64,000 nucleotides of DNA from an uncultured Myxococcales bacterium. Lineage in GTDB: Bacteria; Myxococcota_A; Polyangia; Polyangiales; Polyangiaceae. The notes under the pieces were generated by a model. That model made no database searches and was not told where the DNA came from. It worked only from the letters and a program-made list of their open reading frames with translations. Shown piece by piece: positions 1-8,843 of this stretch. Positions within the stretch are counted from its first letter, which is position 1. Every line of letters begins with the position of its first letter. Location: positions 1-64,000 of the forward strand of contig CALMUT010000080.1 of NCBI GenBank assembly GCA_937872925.1, in the 5' to 3' direction. The translations under genes and the position numbers were made by a program.

Positions 1-224
1 CCCGCCCCAGGGTAACCATTTCCCGGCCCATTGGCCGGCAAGGTGGGGTTGACGTGGTACCGGGCGCAACGTAGCGGGGCGATCCACCCTGACCTGGGTA
101 GTCATTGGCGGCCCGGGTGGCTGTACCGCGGTGGACGGGCCGTTCCGTTCCCGCAAGGGCGCGCAGACGAAAGCAGAGCTATTTCGTTAGCAACGCGCCG
201 TTCCTGGGGCCGACTGGTGGCTCG
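1..224. other. Leading non-coding or edge region
   Basis: This stretch precedes the transposase start. It is GC-rich, and I see no convincing gene, RNA or promoter in it. Short open frames are present on both strands, but they look like chance frames. It may carry the left flank of the REP-associated element, but no clear terminal repeat was recognised. Confidence 0.4.
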
Positions 225-1133
225 ATGACACCTCCTCGACAGGTGCTGGCTGGGCGCACATATATGCTGACGCGGCGGGTGGCACACCGGCAGTTCCTCA
301 TGCGCCCGAGCACCGAAACGGACGCAGCGTTCGTCTATTGCCTCGCGGTCGCCGCTGAACGCTACGACATGCGAGTGTGCTGGGTCATGGTGATGAGCAA
401 TCACTACCACGCCGGAATTCACGACACGCACGGCTGCTTCCCGGAGTTCTGCCGCTATTTCCACAGCCTGCTAGCCCGATGCATCAACTGCTTCTATGGC
501 CGCTGGGAGAACCTTTGGGCATCTGAACCAACCGGCGCGCTGCACCTCGGCGACCCGAACGCTGTCTTCGACAAGATGATCTATTCGCTATGCAATCCTG
601 TAAACGACGACTTGGTTGATCGAGTGCGCAACTGGCCAGGATTCTCCTCCTACGGACATCAGCTCGCTGATCGACCCGTGAAGGCCATCCGGCCACATTG
701 GTTCTTCGACGAGAAAGGGAGCATGCCCAAACAAGTGGCCTTGCGCTTCGCTCGGCCCCCGGAGTTCGCGCATCTTAGCATCACGCAGTGGGCTGAAAAA
801 ATCGAAACAGCGGTCGCCTACAAAGAGGCTGAAGCCAAAGCAATGCGCAAGATCGCCGGTCGCGGAGTGCTTGGGAGCAAGGCCGTCCGCCGTCAGTCGC
901 CGTTTTCCTACCCCAGGTCGAGCTCCGAGAGGCGGCGACTGAGACCGCGAGTCGCCACCAAGAACAAGTGGCGCCGCATCGAGCTGCTCCAGCTCAACAG
1001 GTACTTTCAGCGCCGCTACCGAGAAGCATACGCTCGGAGGAGTTCTGGCGATACCGAAGTCGTGTTCCCGCACGGTAGCTACAAGCTTCGCGTGCAGGGC
1101 CTCGTGCGTTGCGAACCCCCTCCGCCGCGCTGA
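225..1133 (+). CDS. REP-associated tyrosine (Y1/HUH) transposase-like protein
   Basis: This 302-residue protein resembles the IS200/TnpA-REP (RAYT) family of single-strand DNA transposases. The motif MSNHYHAGI supplies the HUH metal-binding pair (His60 and His62), and the stretch KMIYSLCNPV carries the likely nucleophile Tyr120 in the usual setting before an Asn-Pro. The frame is open back to 105, but the ATG at 225 gives the family-typical beginning, with TYMLTRRV close to the N-terminus. The C-terminal third, from about residue 215, is Arg-rich and does not match the core domain. The gene stands alone next to tRNA-Arg, and its last codons run into a short repeated sequence. Such genes are usually domesticated or tied to REP repeats, so mobility is unproven. 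Confidence 0.75.
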   Translation: MTPPRQVLAGRTYMLTRRVAHRQFLMRPSTETDAAFVYCLAVAAERYDMRVCWVMVMSNHYHAGIHDTHGCFPEFCRYFHSLLARCINCFYGRWENLWASEPTGALHLGDPNAVFDKMIYSLCNPVNDDLVDRVRNWPGFSSYGHQLADRPVKAIRPHWFFDEKGSMPKQVALRFARPPEFAHLSITQWAEKIETAVAYKEAEAKAMRKIAGRGVLGSKAVRRQSPFSYPRSSSERRRLRPRVATKNKWRRIELLQLNRYFQRRYREAYARRSSGDTEVVFPHGSYKLRVQGLVRCEPPPPR

Positions 1134-1167
1134 CTCAGACCGCGTTGCGAACCCCTCCGCTGCGCTC
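1107..1167. repeat. Short direct repeat at the end of the transposase gene
   Basis: Two near-identical copies of a roughly 22-base GC-rich unit starting GTTGCGAACCCC lie about 36 bases apart, one inside the last codons of the transposase and one just beyond it. A partial inverted copy (GTCAGCGCGGAG) occurs near 1208-1219. This may be a remnant REP-type element mobilised by the adjacent RAYT protein. That link is inference. Confidence 0.4.
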
Positions 1168-1378
1168 CCTCAAGCCGCACTCCCTCGGATGCACAGAACA
1201 ACATTGCGTCAGCGCGGAGCTGCGTTCGGCGCTCCGAGCAGCTTGGATCTCAGGCCCCTCAAGGTCGAACCTGGCGCGCGCTGTGGGGGCACCGGGCGGT
1301 TCTGCGTCGAGTCTTTTTCCTGCCGCTACCACGAATCCTGATCGCGCCAGACTTACCTTCGGGCGGGGCGGGGGCGTC

Positions 1379-1455
1379 TGGCACGCCCGGCAGGATTCGA
1401 ACCTGCGACCAATGGATTAGAAATCCATCGCTCTATCCGGCTGAGCTACGGGCGC
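1379..1455 (-). tRNA. tRNA-Arg (anticodon UCU)
   Basis: The minus strand folds as a full cloverleaf. The acceptor arm is GCGCCCG paired with CGGGCGT (first pair G-U), the D-stem is GCTC/GAGC, the anticodon stem is ATGGA/TCCAT with loop TTTCTAA, and the T-arm is GCAGG-TTCGAAT-CCTGC. The anticodon at positions 34-36 is TCT, which reads the rare arginine codon AGA. The discriminator base is G, and the CCA end appears to be encoded (1379-1381). No intron or odd loop is visible. It lies between the transposase and a methyltransferase gene. Confidence 0.95.
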
Positions 1456-1572
1456 GTAGTTCGGTTGGGTCAATTTCGTCGGTGGCGCTAAGGTGTCAAG
1501 AGACATTTGACGCCGACGGGGCCAGCCGGCCTCTCGGAGCACGAGCGCCAACCGCGTGCTAGCTTCCGCGCC

Positions 1573-2409
1573 GTGGCTAACGCACTGAACCAAGCGCAGT
1601 CCGACTTCTGGAACCACCTCGCCGGCCCGGTATGGGTTTCGGAGAAGGAGCGACTCGATCGCTTCTCCGCCCACTTCCTGGAGCGCGGCATGGCACGGCT
1701 GGCTCCCAAAGCCGGACAGCGCGTCCTCGACGTGGGCTGCGGCACCGGCGCCTCTACCCTGGCGCTGGCCGAAGCCGTCGGGAGCGCAGGCAAGGTCATC
1801 GGCGTGGACATTTGCCGCGTCATGCTAGACGCGGCACGTGGCGCGCTGTCCGCCCACAAGCACGCGGAGCTGCTCGAGGCCGACGCGCAAACCTACCAAC
1901 CGGCGTCGCCGGTCCACCTCGTGTTCTCGCGTTTTGGCGTGATGTTCTTCGAAGATCCACCCGCTGCTTTCGACAATCTGCGGCAAACGCTCAGCGTCGG
2001 CGGCAAGCTCGGCTTCTTGTGTTGGCGCGCGCGTGAAGAGAACGAGTGGGCCACGCTACCGATGGCTGCCGCCGCAGAGGTGATCGACCCACCAACGACG
2101 GATCCAGAAGCCCCGGGGCCCTTCCGCATGCAAAACGGCACGCGCGTCGTGGAGCTGCTGATGAACGCGGGCTTCGATGACGCCGAAGTCGAGGCCCTTG
2201 ACCACAGCGCCGTCTTCGAAGTCGCGGAGGCCTGCGAGTTCTTCAGTCGCGTTGGCCCCATGGCGGCGTTTCTGCGCGAGGCGGACGACGCCACGGCAGA
2301 GCAACTACAGTCGGCGCTGCGAGCGGCACTCGAAGCACGAGCGCAGGGCGGCGACCGCGTCGAGCTCCAAGCCGCAGCGTGGTGGGTCAGCGCCACGCGC
2401 GCCGAATAG
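1573..2409 (+). CDS. Class I SAM-dependent methyltransferase (UbiE/COQ5-like)
   Basis: This 278-residue cytosolic protein has the SAM-binding motif VLDVGCGTGASTLALAEAVG followed by the acidic ribose-binding strand VIGVDIC, then FSRFGVMFFEDP. These are typical of the UbiE/Methyltransf_25 type. The substrate cannot be told from sequence. The open frame extends upstream to a TTG at 1507, but that section is uninformative. The GTG at 1573 begins at the family-like ANALNQAQSDFWN segment and is preferred. No operon partner is apparent: the next gene is on the opposite strand and the tRNA lies upstream. Confidence 0.8.
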   Translation: MANALNQAQSDFWNHLAGPVWVSEKERLDRFSAHFLERGMARLAPKAGQRVLDVGCGTGASTLALAEAVGSAGKVIGVDICRVMLDAARGALSAHKHAELLEADAQTYQPASPVHLVFSRFGVMFFEDPPAAFDNLRQTLSVGGKLGFLCWRAREENEWATLPMAAAAEVIDPPTTDPEAPGPFRMQNGTRVVELLMNAGFDDAEVEALDHSAVFEVAEACEFFSRVGPMAAFLREADDATAEQLQSALRAALEARAQGGDRVELQAAAWWVSATRAE

Positions 2410-2445
2410 CCCAGCGCCACCCGCCCGAACCTCGGCGCCGAAGCG

Positions 2446-2871
2446 TCACCACTCTCCTTGGCTCGGCATGCTGGCCCACGGCTCTTTGCTCGGCAGTGCC
2501 GCGCCCTTCTGCAAAAGCTCCACGGAGATCTCGTCGGGCGAGCGAACGAATGCCATGCGTCCGTCCCGGGGCGGTCGCAAGATCGTGACGCCAGCGGCGG
2601 CCAGGGTGTCACACAGCGCGTAAATATCGTCGACCTCGAAAGCGAGGTGTCCGAAGTTGCGGCCACCGGTGTAGGCGTCTTTCTGGTCCCAGTTGTAGGT
2701 TAGCTCGATCTGCGCGCTGTCACCGGCAGTGCCAGTACTGAGAAAGACCAAGGTGAACCGACCGCTTTCGCTCTCGCTGCGACGGATCTCCTTCAAGCCC
2801 AATAGACCGCAGAAGAACCCGAGCGTCGCATCCAGATCCCGCACGCGGATCATCGAGTGCAAAAAGCGCAT
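2446..2871 (-). CDS. gloA: Glyoxalase I family protein (VOC superfamily; lactoylglutathione lyase-like)
   Basis: This 141-residue protein begins [20 protein letters not shown], the characteristic first beta-alpha-beta module of bacterial glyoxalase I, which has a metal-ligand His near residue 5. The second module is visible as [20 protein letters not shown], with the GHLAFEV His and a late Glu in EISVELLQ. These four ligands match those of lactoylglutathione lyase, which isomerises the methylglyoxal-glutathione adduct. The frame is open far upstream, to 3537, but that extension overlaps the next gene and is not family-like, so the ATG at 2871 is used. The gene symbol rests on motif similarity only; other VOC enzymes share the fold. 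Confidence 0.8.
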   Translation of the reverse strand: MRFLHSMIRVRDLDATLGFFCGLLGLKEIRRSESESGRFTLVFLSTGTAGDSAQIELTYNWDQKDAYTGGRNFGHLAFEVDDIYALCDTLAAAGVTILRPPRDGRMAFVRSPDEISVELLQKGAALPSKEPWASMPSQGEW

Positions 2872-3076
2872 GCCCCGAACATAGGCCCAACGCCGAGACT
2901 CTGCAATTTCCCCTTGGCACCTTGTGCCCGAGAGCTCCGCAAACACCCCGAAGCAGCCCAAGCTCTGCGAATCTGGAACGGCGTGGTCCGCCAAAACGCC
3001 TCGATTCGCTGCGCAGCGACTGAAGCCCACCGCCAAATCGTCGCCTCCCTGGGCGGTTTGATTTACCCTGCGCGAC

Positions 3077-4057
3077 GTGATTCGCTTTGCTTCCTGCTGC
3101 CTCGCCGCTGCACTCGTGCTTGCCCCCGCGCCTGGTCTTGCCCAAGACGTCACGAGCCAAGACAAGAAAGCCGCCGAGCACATGGGGCAGGGGCGTTGGC
3201 TCGAAGCATCCCAAGTACTACGTGAACTGGTCACCACCGCCCCAAGCGCGACGCGGCTGTTCAACCTGGCGCAAGCTGAGCGCAATCTCGGCGCACTGGC
3301 AGACGCGAAGATGCATTTCGCCCAGGCCTTGGAGCACGCGAAGAAAGAGAAGCTTACCCCTGTAGGCCAGGCAGCGCAGGCGTCCCTGGCGGATCTAGAA
3401 GGCAAAGTGCCGTACCTCCACGTCGAGTTGCCATCGAATGTCGAGAACGCCGAAGTCCGGATCGACGGACGCATCGTTTCCTTGGATGCCGATGGCGGGC
3501 TGGAAGTGAACCCGGGCACGCGCCAACTCATGGTCACGGTGGCCGGCTTCGAAAGCTACGAACGCACGCTCGTTCCGCGCATCGGTGACCGCTTGCAGGT
3601 GCAAGTCGAAATGCCCGCGAAGAGTGGCGGCGCTCCGGCGGGCGCTGGCTCCTCGAATCCGCCACCAGGCGGCCCATCCGACACGGGCGGTGTGAGTACG
3701 GACGACCTGCCGTCTTCAGGCCCGCCCCTTGCGTCCATCGTGCTGGGCGGCGTGGGCGTCGTCGCAGCCGCGGCCGGCGGGATATTCTTCCTACAAACCC
3801 AGAGCAAGTTCAGCGAGGCCGAAGACGTCTGCCCGGGAAGCTGCCCACCCGCACAGATAAAGCAGGCGCAAGATCTGGTGGACGAAGGCCAGAGCGCGCA
3901 GCTCCTCGGCGGCGTATTCCTCGGGGTCGGTGTGGCAGCACTGGCCACAGCCACCGTCCTGTGGGTCCTCGACAAACCCGCAAAAGACAGCGCCCGATTA
4001 GGCTTCGCGCCTCTGCCCGGAGGCGGCCAGGCCGTCTTCACCGCGCCGTTGTTTTAG
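3077..4057 (+). CDS. Secreted TPR/PEGA-domain protein with C-terminal membrane segments
   Basis: The 326-residue product starts at a GTG and opens with a signal peptide that ends near APGLAQD. Residues 30-115 look like tetratricopeptide helices ([27 protein letters not shown]), the usual TPR module preceding PEGA in myxobacterial proteins. Residues 120-185 form a PEGA-like beta domain ([28 protein letters not shown]). A Pro/Gly/Ser-rich linker follows, and then two hydrophobic segments around residues 218-236 and 276-295. Such proteins are common in myxobacteria and are thought to be envelope scaffolds. No specific function can be given. Confidence 0.7.
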   Translation: MIRFASCCLAAALVLAPAPGLAQDVTSQDKKAAEHMGQGRWLEASQVLRELVTTAPSATRLFNLAQAERNLGALADAKMHFAQALEHAKKEKLTPVGQAAQASLADLEGKVPYLHVELPSNVENAEVRIDGRIVSLDADGGLEVNPGTRQLMVTVAGFESYERTLVPRIGDRLQVQVEMPAKSGGAPAGAGSSNPPPGGPSDTGGVSTDDLPSSGPPLASIVLGGVGVVAAAAGGIFFLQTQSKFSEAEDVCPGSCPPAQIKQAQDLVDEGQSAQLLGGVFLGVGVAALATATVLWVLDKPAKDSARLGFAPLPGGGQAVFTAPLF

Positions 4058-4117
4058 TTCCTCACGCTGCGGGCCAAGCGCGTAGTTTTTGACGGCGCGC
4101 TGTGCAACTCTGCGCGC

Positions 4118-5452
4118 ATGGGATCTCGATTCCTGGTCTTGGCGGCGCTGGCGCTATGCGCGTGTGACAAAGCCCCGAGTGAGCCCGCTGCCGCAAGCAG
4201 CGCGGTCCCCTCCCGGCCGTCCGCCGCCTCACTACCGAGCGCGTCCGCCACACCCGAAGCCGAGCCGCGCCCCAAATCCCCTGCTGAGTTTCAGCGCCAC
4301 GCCGACAAGCTCGCTCACAAGTTCATCATCTTGGACGGCCACATCGACGTGCCGTATCGCCTCGAAGAAAGCAAAGACGCAAAAGGCGCGCTGACCGAAA
4401 ACGTCCTAGAGCGCACCAAGAAGGGGGACTTCGATCTGCCTCGGGCCAAACAAGGCGGTCTCGACGCGCCCTTCTTCAGCATCTACGTGCCCGCGCGCTA
4501 TGAAAAGCGGGGTGCAAAAAAGCTCGCAGACAGCCTGATCGATCTAGTCGGGGGCATTGTAGAAAAGAGCGAGGGGCGCATGACCATCGCCACCAACCCA
4601 GCGCAGATCGCACAAGCGTTCAGCGCCGGCAAGATGGCCGTGCTACTGGGCATGGAGAACGGTTCTCCCGTTGAGGGCAAGCTCGAGAACCTCGCGCATT
4701 TCTTCGAACGTGGCATTCGGTACATCACCCTCGCGCACTCGAAGGACAACCACATCAGTGATTCGTCCTACGACACTAGGAATACCCACAAGGGGCTCAG
4801 CCCCTTTGGCGAAAAAGTCGTTGTCGAGATGGCGCGGCTCGGCATCTTGGTCGATGTTTCTCACATCTCCGACCAAGCCTTCGACGACGTCATGCGGGTG
4901 TCGCCGGTGCCGGTCATTGCATCGCATTCCTCGTGTCGCCACTACACGCCGGGATTCCAGCGCAACATGAGTGACGAGATGATCGTCACGCTCGCGAAGA
5001 AGGGCGGCGTCATTCAAATCAACTTCGGCTCCGACTTCATCGACGGCAGCATCCAAAAGCAGAACAAAGGCCGCTACGCGGAGCTCTCCAAGCTACTTGA
5101 GAAGCGCAAGCTGGACTGGTCCGACAAGCGCGCCAAGGCCGTCAAGGAGGAGTTCTGGCAAAAGTTCGAGAAGAAGTTCGCCAAGATCGAACAAGTCGCC
5201 GACCACATTGACCACGTGAAAAAGCTCGTCGGCATTGACCACGTGGGCTTGGGTTCCGACTTCGACGGCGTGGGTGACTCCTTACCGGACGGACTCAAAG
5301 ACGTGTCTCAGTATCCGAACTTGATCCGAGTGCTACTCGAGCGCGGATATAGCGACGAAGACATCGAGAAGTTGTGCGCCAAGAACGTGCTGCGGGTCTG
5401 GACCGCCGTGGAAAAGCACGCGGCAAACGAAGCGAGCAAGTCGTCTCTGTAG
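4118..5452 (+). CDS. Membrane dipeptidase (peptidase family M19) lipoprotein
   Basis: This 444-residue protein has a lipoprotein signal with the cysteine in LALCACDK, then a low-complexity linker, then a full M19 renal-dipeptidase-type domain. Metal-site motifs are present in order: the His-x-Asp pair in LDGHIDVPYR, the Glu in GMENGSP, a His in VDVSHISD, another in ASHSSCRHYTPG, and the Asp of HVGLGSDFDG. The family hydrolyses dipeptides, including some with D-residues, using two zinc ions. A Lys-rich insertion around residues 315-350 is longer than usual. The protein is probably anchored in the envelope and scavenges dipeptides. It is transcribed alone, convergent with pgi. Confidence 0.88.
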   Translation: MGSRFLVLAALALCACDKAPSEPAAASSAVPSRPSAASLPSASATPEAEPRPKSPAEFQRHADKLAHKFIILDGHIDVPYRLEESKDAKGALTENVLERTKKGDFDLPRAKQGGLDAPFFSIYVPARYEKRGAKKLADSLIDLVGGIVEKSEGRMTIATNPAQIAQAFSAGKMAVLLGMENGSPVEGKLENLAHFFERGIRYITLAHSKDNHISDSSYDTRNTHKGLSPFGEKVVVEMARLGILVDVSHISDQAFDDVMRVSPVPVIASHSSCRHYTPGFQRNMSDEMIVTLAKKGGVIQINFGSDFIDGSIQKQNKGRYAELSKLLEKRKLDWSDKRAKAVKEEFWQKFEKKFAKIEQVADHIDHVKKLVGIDHVGLGSDFDGVGDSLPDGLKDVSQYPNLIRVLLERGYSDEDIEKLCAKNVLRVWTAVEKHAANEASKSSL

Positions 5453-5539
5453 AAGGAGGCGGGCAATGGCCCCAACCACGAAGTGCCGCGCCAGGCGCTG
5501 GTGAGCTTCGGAGACGCCCTCACACCCCGTGGACTTGCG

Positions 5540-7198
5540 TCACGCACGGTCGCGCACCGCCTTGTAGTGATTGATCAGGCCATTGGTGGAGCTGTCGTGG
5601 CTTTGAACCGGCGCATTGCCAGCCAGTTCCGGCAAGATCGCCTTGGCCAACTGCTTTCCAAGCTCCACGCCCCACTGATCGAAGCTGTTCACGTTCCAGA
5701 TCACGCCCTGCACGAAGATCTTGTGCTCGTAAAGCGCGATCAAAGCCCCCAATGTATGCGGCGTGATGCGGTCGACCAAGAGCGTGCTAGTTGGACGCCC
5801 CCCCGGGAACACTTTGTGCGGAAGCAGTTCCGCGGTCCGCGCCGCATCCAGTCCCTGCGCCTGTAGCTCCGCGCGCGCTTCCGATTCGGTCTTTCCGCGC
5901 ATCAGCGCCTCGGTCTGCGCGAAAAAGTTCGCGAGCAAGATCCGGTGGTGGTCACCGAGCGCATTGTGGCTATGCACCGGAGCGATGAAGTCCGCCGGCA
6001 CGAGCCGCGTGCCTTGGTGGATCAGCTGGTAGAATGCGTGTTGCCCGTTGGTGCCGGGCTCTCCAAAGATGATTGGGCCGGTGGTGTAGTCCGTGATGGG
6101 CTGGCCGTCCTTTGTCACGCCTTTGCCGTTGCTCTCCATGTCCCCCTGCTGGAAGTACGCGGCAAAGCGATGCAGGTACTGGTCGTAGGGCAAGATCGCG
6201 TGGCTGTGCGCTCCCCAGAAGTTTGCGTACCAAACGCCTAGAAGCGCCATCAGCACAGGAACGTTCTGTTCGAAGGACGCCGTGCGAAAGTGCTCGTCCA
6301 TCGTGTGCGCCCCGCCCAAGAGCTCTTCGAAGTTGTCCATGCCGATGCCGCACGCGATCGAAAGCCCAATGGCAGACCACAAGGAAAAGCGGCCGCCGAC
6401 CCAATCCCAGAACTCGAACATGTTCTCGGCATCGATACCAAAGGCGCGCACCGCTGCCTCGTTCGTGGAGAGCGCAACGAAGTGCTTGGGCACCGCGCTT
6501 TCACCCAACGCATCCGTCAGCCATTTGCGTGCGGAATGGGCGTTGGTCAGGGTTTCTTGAGTCGTGAAGGTCTTGGACGCCACGCAAAAGAGCGTGCGTG
6601 CTGGGTCGAGACCGCACAGGGTCTCGCTCAAGTGCGTGCCGTCCACGTTCGAGACGAAGTGCAGCTCGATCCCTGCATGCCGATACGGCCGTAGCGCCTC
6701 GGTGACCATCATCGGCCCCAAGTCCGAACCGCCGATGCCGATGTTCACCACGTGGCCGATCTGCTGCCCTGTAGCCCCGCGCCAGGCGCCACCGTGCAAT
6801 GCATCCACGAAGCGGCGCATCTTGCTCAAGACACGCTTCACATCAGGCATGACGTCGATTCCATCCACGTGCATGGACTTGTCCGAGCGATTGCGCAGCG
6901 CCACGTGCAACACCGCGCGCCCCTCGGTCACGTTGATCTTCTCACCAGCGAACATGGCGTTGATCGCCGACTTCAACTCCGCCTGTTCCGCCAAGCCGCA
7001 AAGCAGCCCCATGGTTTCTTCGGTGATGCGGTGCTTCGAGTAGTCAAATAGGATCGCTCCGAGCGAAACCCTAAACCGCTCGAAACGTTTCGGATCGTCG
7101 GCAAACAACTGTCGCAGCGGCACCGACGCGAGGGACTTTTGGTGATCGGAAAGCGCGCGGAACGCGGCAGATTCTGTGAGCGTGGACATGCCACGCAT
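5540..7198 (-). CDS. pgi: Glucose-6-phosphate isomerase
   Basis: This full-length 552-residue phosphoglucose isomerase interconverts glucose-6-phosphate and fructose-6-phosphate in glycolysis and gluconeogenesis. Signature segments are [39 protein letters not shown] and [14 protein letters not shown], which include the family Glu and His catalytic residues. The first ATG at 7198 has an AGGGG sequence a few bases upstream. A second ATG at 7189 (MSTLTES) is a fair alternative. The gene is convergent with the dipeptidase and divergent from the phosphatidyltransferase gene, which starts about 50 bases away. Confidence 0.96.
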   Translation of the reverse strand: MRGMSTLTESAAFRALSDHQKSLASVPLRQLFADDPKRFERFRVSLGAILFDYSKHRITEETMGLLCGLAEQAELKSAINAMFAGEKINVTEGRAVLHVALRNRSDKSMHVDGIDVMPDVKRVLSKMRRFVDALHGGAWRGATGQQIGHVVNIGIGGSDLGPMMVTEALRPYRHAGIELHFVSNVDGTHLSETLCGLDPARTLFCVASKTFTTQETLTNAHSARKWLTDALGESAVPKHFVALSTNEAAVRAFGIDAENMFEFWDWVGGRFSLWSAIGLSIACGIGMDNFEELLGGAHTMDEHFRTASFEQNVPVLMALLGVWYANFWGAHSHAILPYDQYLHRFAAYFQQGDMESNGKGVTKDGQPITDYTTGPIIFGEPGTNGQHAFYQLIHQGTRLVPADFIAPVHSHNALGDHHRILLANFFAQTEALMRGKTESEARAELQAQGLDAARTAELLPHKVFPGGRPTSTLLVDRITPHTLGALIALYEHKIFVQGVIWNVNSFDQWGVELGKQLAKAILPELAGNAPVQSHDSSTNGLINHYKAVRDRA

Positions 7199-7248
7199 GG
7201 TACCCCTGCACGGGGCCTGGATTCACCCCCAGCCCGCTGCCGGACGAA

Positions 7249-7794
7249 ATGGGGCACTACCGCACCAAAGACCTGCTGCTGCCGCCAAGCCTGGTCAGTT
7301 TCTTGCGCGCGCCACTGGCCGCGCTCTTTCCGTTCACGGTCGACCGACCCGGGGTCGCCCTCGGTGTCATTGCTGTTGCGGGCGCCAGCGACGTGCTCGA
7401 TGGCTTCTTGGCGCGCCGCTTCAACCTTGCCACGCCCGCAGGAGCCGTGGTGGATGGCGTCACCGACAAGCTTTTCGCGTCTTCCGTCGTCGCGACGTTG
7501 TTCTTTACAGGGCGCCTCGACCTGCTGGGCGTTGCGCTGCTCGGTATGCGCGAGTTGGGCGAAGCCCCCCTTGTGTTGTGGTGGGCGGTCAGTCGCCCGC
7601 GCCGCAAAACAAAGGCCGAAGCGCCCAAAACGAATGCGCTGGACAAGGCCGCCACCGTGCTGCAGTTTGTCGCGGTGGGTGCGGCGCTCCTCGCGCACCC
7701 CGCTGCCTGGCCGCTGCTGTACGCCACCGGCGCCCTGGGTCTGGTCGCTGCGCTCAGCTATTGGCGCCGCGAGCTCGCCAGTCTTGCGCGCTGA
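7249..7794 (+). CDS. CDP-alcohol phosphatidyltransferase family membrane protein
   Basis: The 181-residue integral membrane protein contains a perfect CDP-alcohol phosphotransferase motif, DVLDGFLARR followed after eight residues by G-x3-D-x3-D (residues ~48-74), which holds the metal- and CDP-binding aspartates. Several hydrophobic helices flank it. Family members make phospholipids such as phosphatidylglycerophosphate, phosphatidylserine or phosphatidylinositol from CDP-diacylglycerol. The acceptor alcohol cannot be deduced. It is divergent from pgi. The stop codon is followed at once by a run of nine T residues, but no clear hairpin precedes it. Confidence 0.85.
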   Translation: MGHYRTKDLLLPPSLVSFLRAPLAALFPFTVDRPGVALGVIAVAGASDVLDGFLARRFNLATPAGAVVDGVTDKLFASSVVATLFFTGRLDLLGVALLGMRELGEAPLVLWWAVSRPRRKTKAEAPKTNALDKAATVLQFVAVGAALLAHPAAWPLLYATGALGLVAALSYWRRELASLAR

Positions 7795-7974
7795 TTTTTT
7801 TTTGGTTTTGTGTGGCGACCAAGCACGTCATCGAAAACGCCCGGTCGGCGGGGTCGCTCGCCCCCCCCGTCGTCCGCAGCGACGGTCGCTCCACGTCGCT
7901 TCACTGACGTGCCAGCGGTGCGCGCCATGAGGGCGGCGTGCCCCTAACCGCGCACCGCAAACGTCCCCGCGCAG

Positions 7975-8613
7975 CTAGCGCGGCTTGCGACGCGGCGGAG
8001 GTGGCGGACCCTTGCGCGGGCTCGCCGCTGGCGGCTCCGGTTCAGCGCGGCGATCTGCGCTGTATTCCCCGGGCATCTCCAATACGGCTAGGGGCCGGTC
8101 GTAGGAGCCAAACGCCGGTGGCTCGGACGCAAGCGCGGGCGGTGGCTCTGACTCCGGCTCGCTTGCGGGGTGACCGGACATGCCCTTGAGCAACGCGGTG
8201 TCGAAGGCCGACAGCGAAGCAGCCCGGTGCTCGCGTGCGTACGCGGGCCTGCCGCGCAGGACGACGCGTCGATCGCTGAGCGGTTCCGCTAGTGCCAGCG
8301 GCGCGAGTTGTCGCCCGCGCGCCTGAACCTCTGCCGCAAACTCGCCAAGCGGCGCGTTGAAGCACACTGGACCCAAGATGCGCTCTGCGCTGAAGCCATC
8401 GTCGACAAGTAGTTCCAGGACGGCGAGCTCTGAGTCGCCGATGAGTTTGACCACCAGGTCCCCATCTACCCACGAGTGGTTCGCCATGGCCGCGAGCAGC
8501 GCCAACACGCGGTGCGCTTCATCATTGGGTTTTGAAACCTCCGCCATAGCGCGCACCAGCGCGAGGCACTTTTGCCGCGGCGAAGCGTCGTTCATCGAAG
8601 CCGCCGGAGCCAC
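7975..8613 (-). CDS. Hypothetical protein with Pro/Glu-rich tail
   Basis: I do not recognise this 212-residue protein. Residues 1-115 look like a helical globular region (ALVRAMAEVSKPNDEAHRVLALL). The C-terminal third is rich in Pro, Glu and Ala and ends in a basic stretch (PPPPPRRKPR). The listed start is a GTG at 8613. The same frame stays open and protein-like upstream for at least 35 codons (reading LPLDKLYGRAQGE, SDALQSCREVTKER) with no ATG, GTG or TTG. The true start may therefore be a rare codon, or an upstream part may have been lost. Confidence 0.55.
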   Translation of the reverse strand: MAPAASMNDASPRQKCLALVRAMAEVSKPNDEAHRVLALLAAMANHSWVDGDLVVKLIGDSELAVLELLVDDGFSAERILGPVCFNAPLGEFAAEVQARGRQLAPLALAEPLSDRRVVLRGRPAYAREHRAASLSAFDTALLKGMSGHPASEPESEPPPALASEPPAFGSYDRPLAVLEMPGEYSADRRAEPEPPAASPRKGPPPPPRRKPR

Positions 8614-8843
8614 CGCCGCGGCGATGCGCTCTTTGGTGACTTCGCGGCAAGACTGGAGAGCGTCAGATTGGGTCAGAGATTCACCTTGCGCTCTGCCGTA
8701 GAGCTTGTCGAGAGGCAGGGTCCACGTGGTGTTTTCCTGGGCGTTGGCGCCAGCCGATGCATCCGCCGCCGCCGGCCGCTGCCTCGTGACGCTACTGTCG
8801 AGGACGCCACCCAGCGAGCTACAAACTCCTGTACCCTCTGTAC

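Noticed and set aside
2872-3537. Long N-terminal extension of the glyoxalase frame
   Set aside because: It overlaps the TPR/PEGA gene on the other strand and is not glyoxalase-like; the family start at 2871 fits exactly.
7795-7805. Run of T residues after the phosphatidyltransferase as a terminator
   Set aside because: No convincing hairpin stem precedes it, so it is not called.
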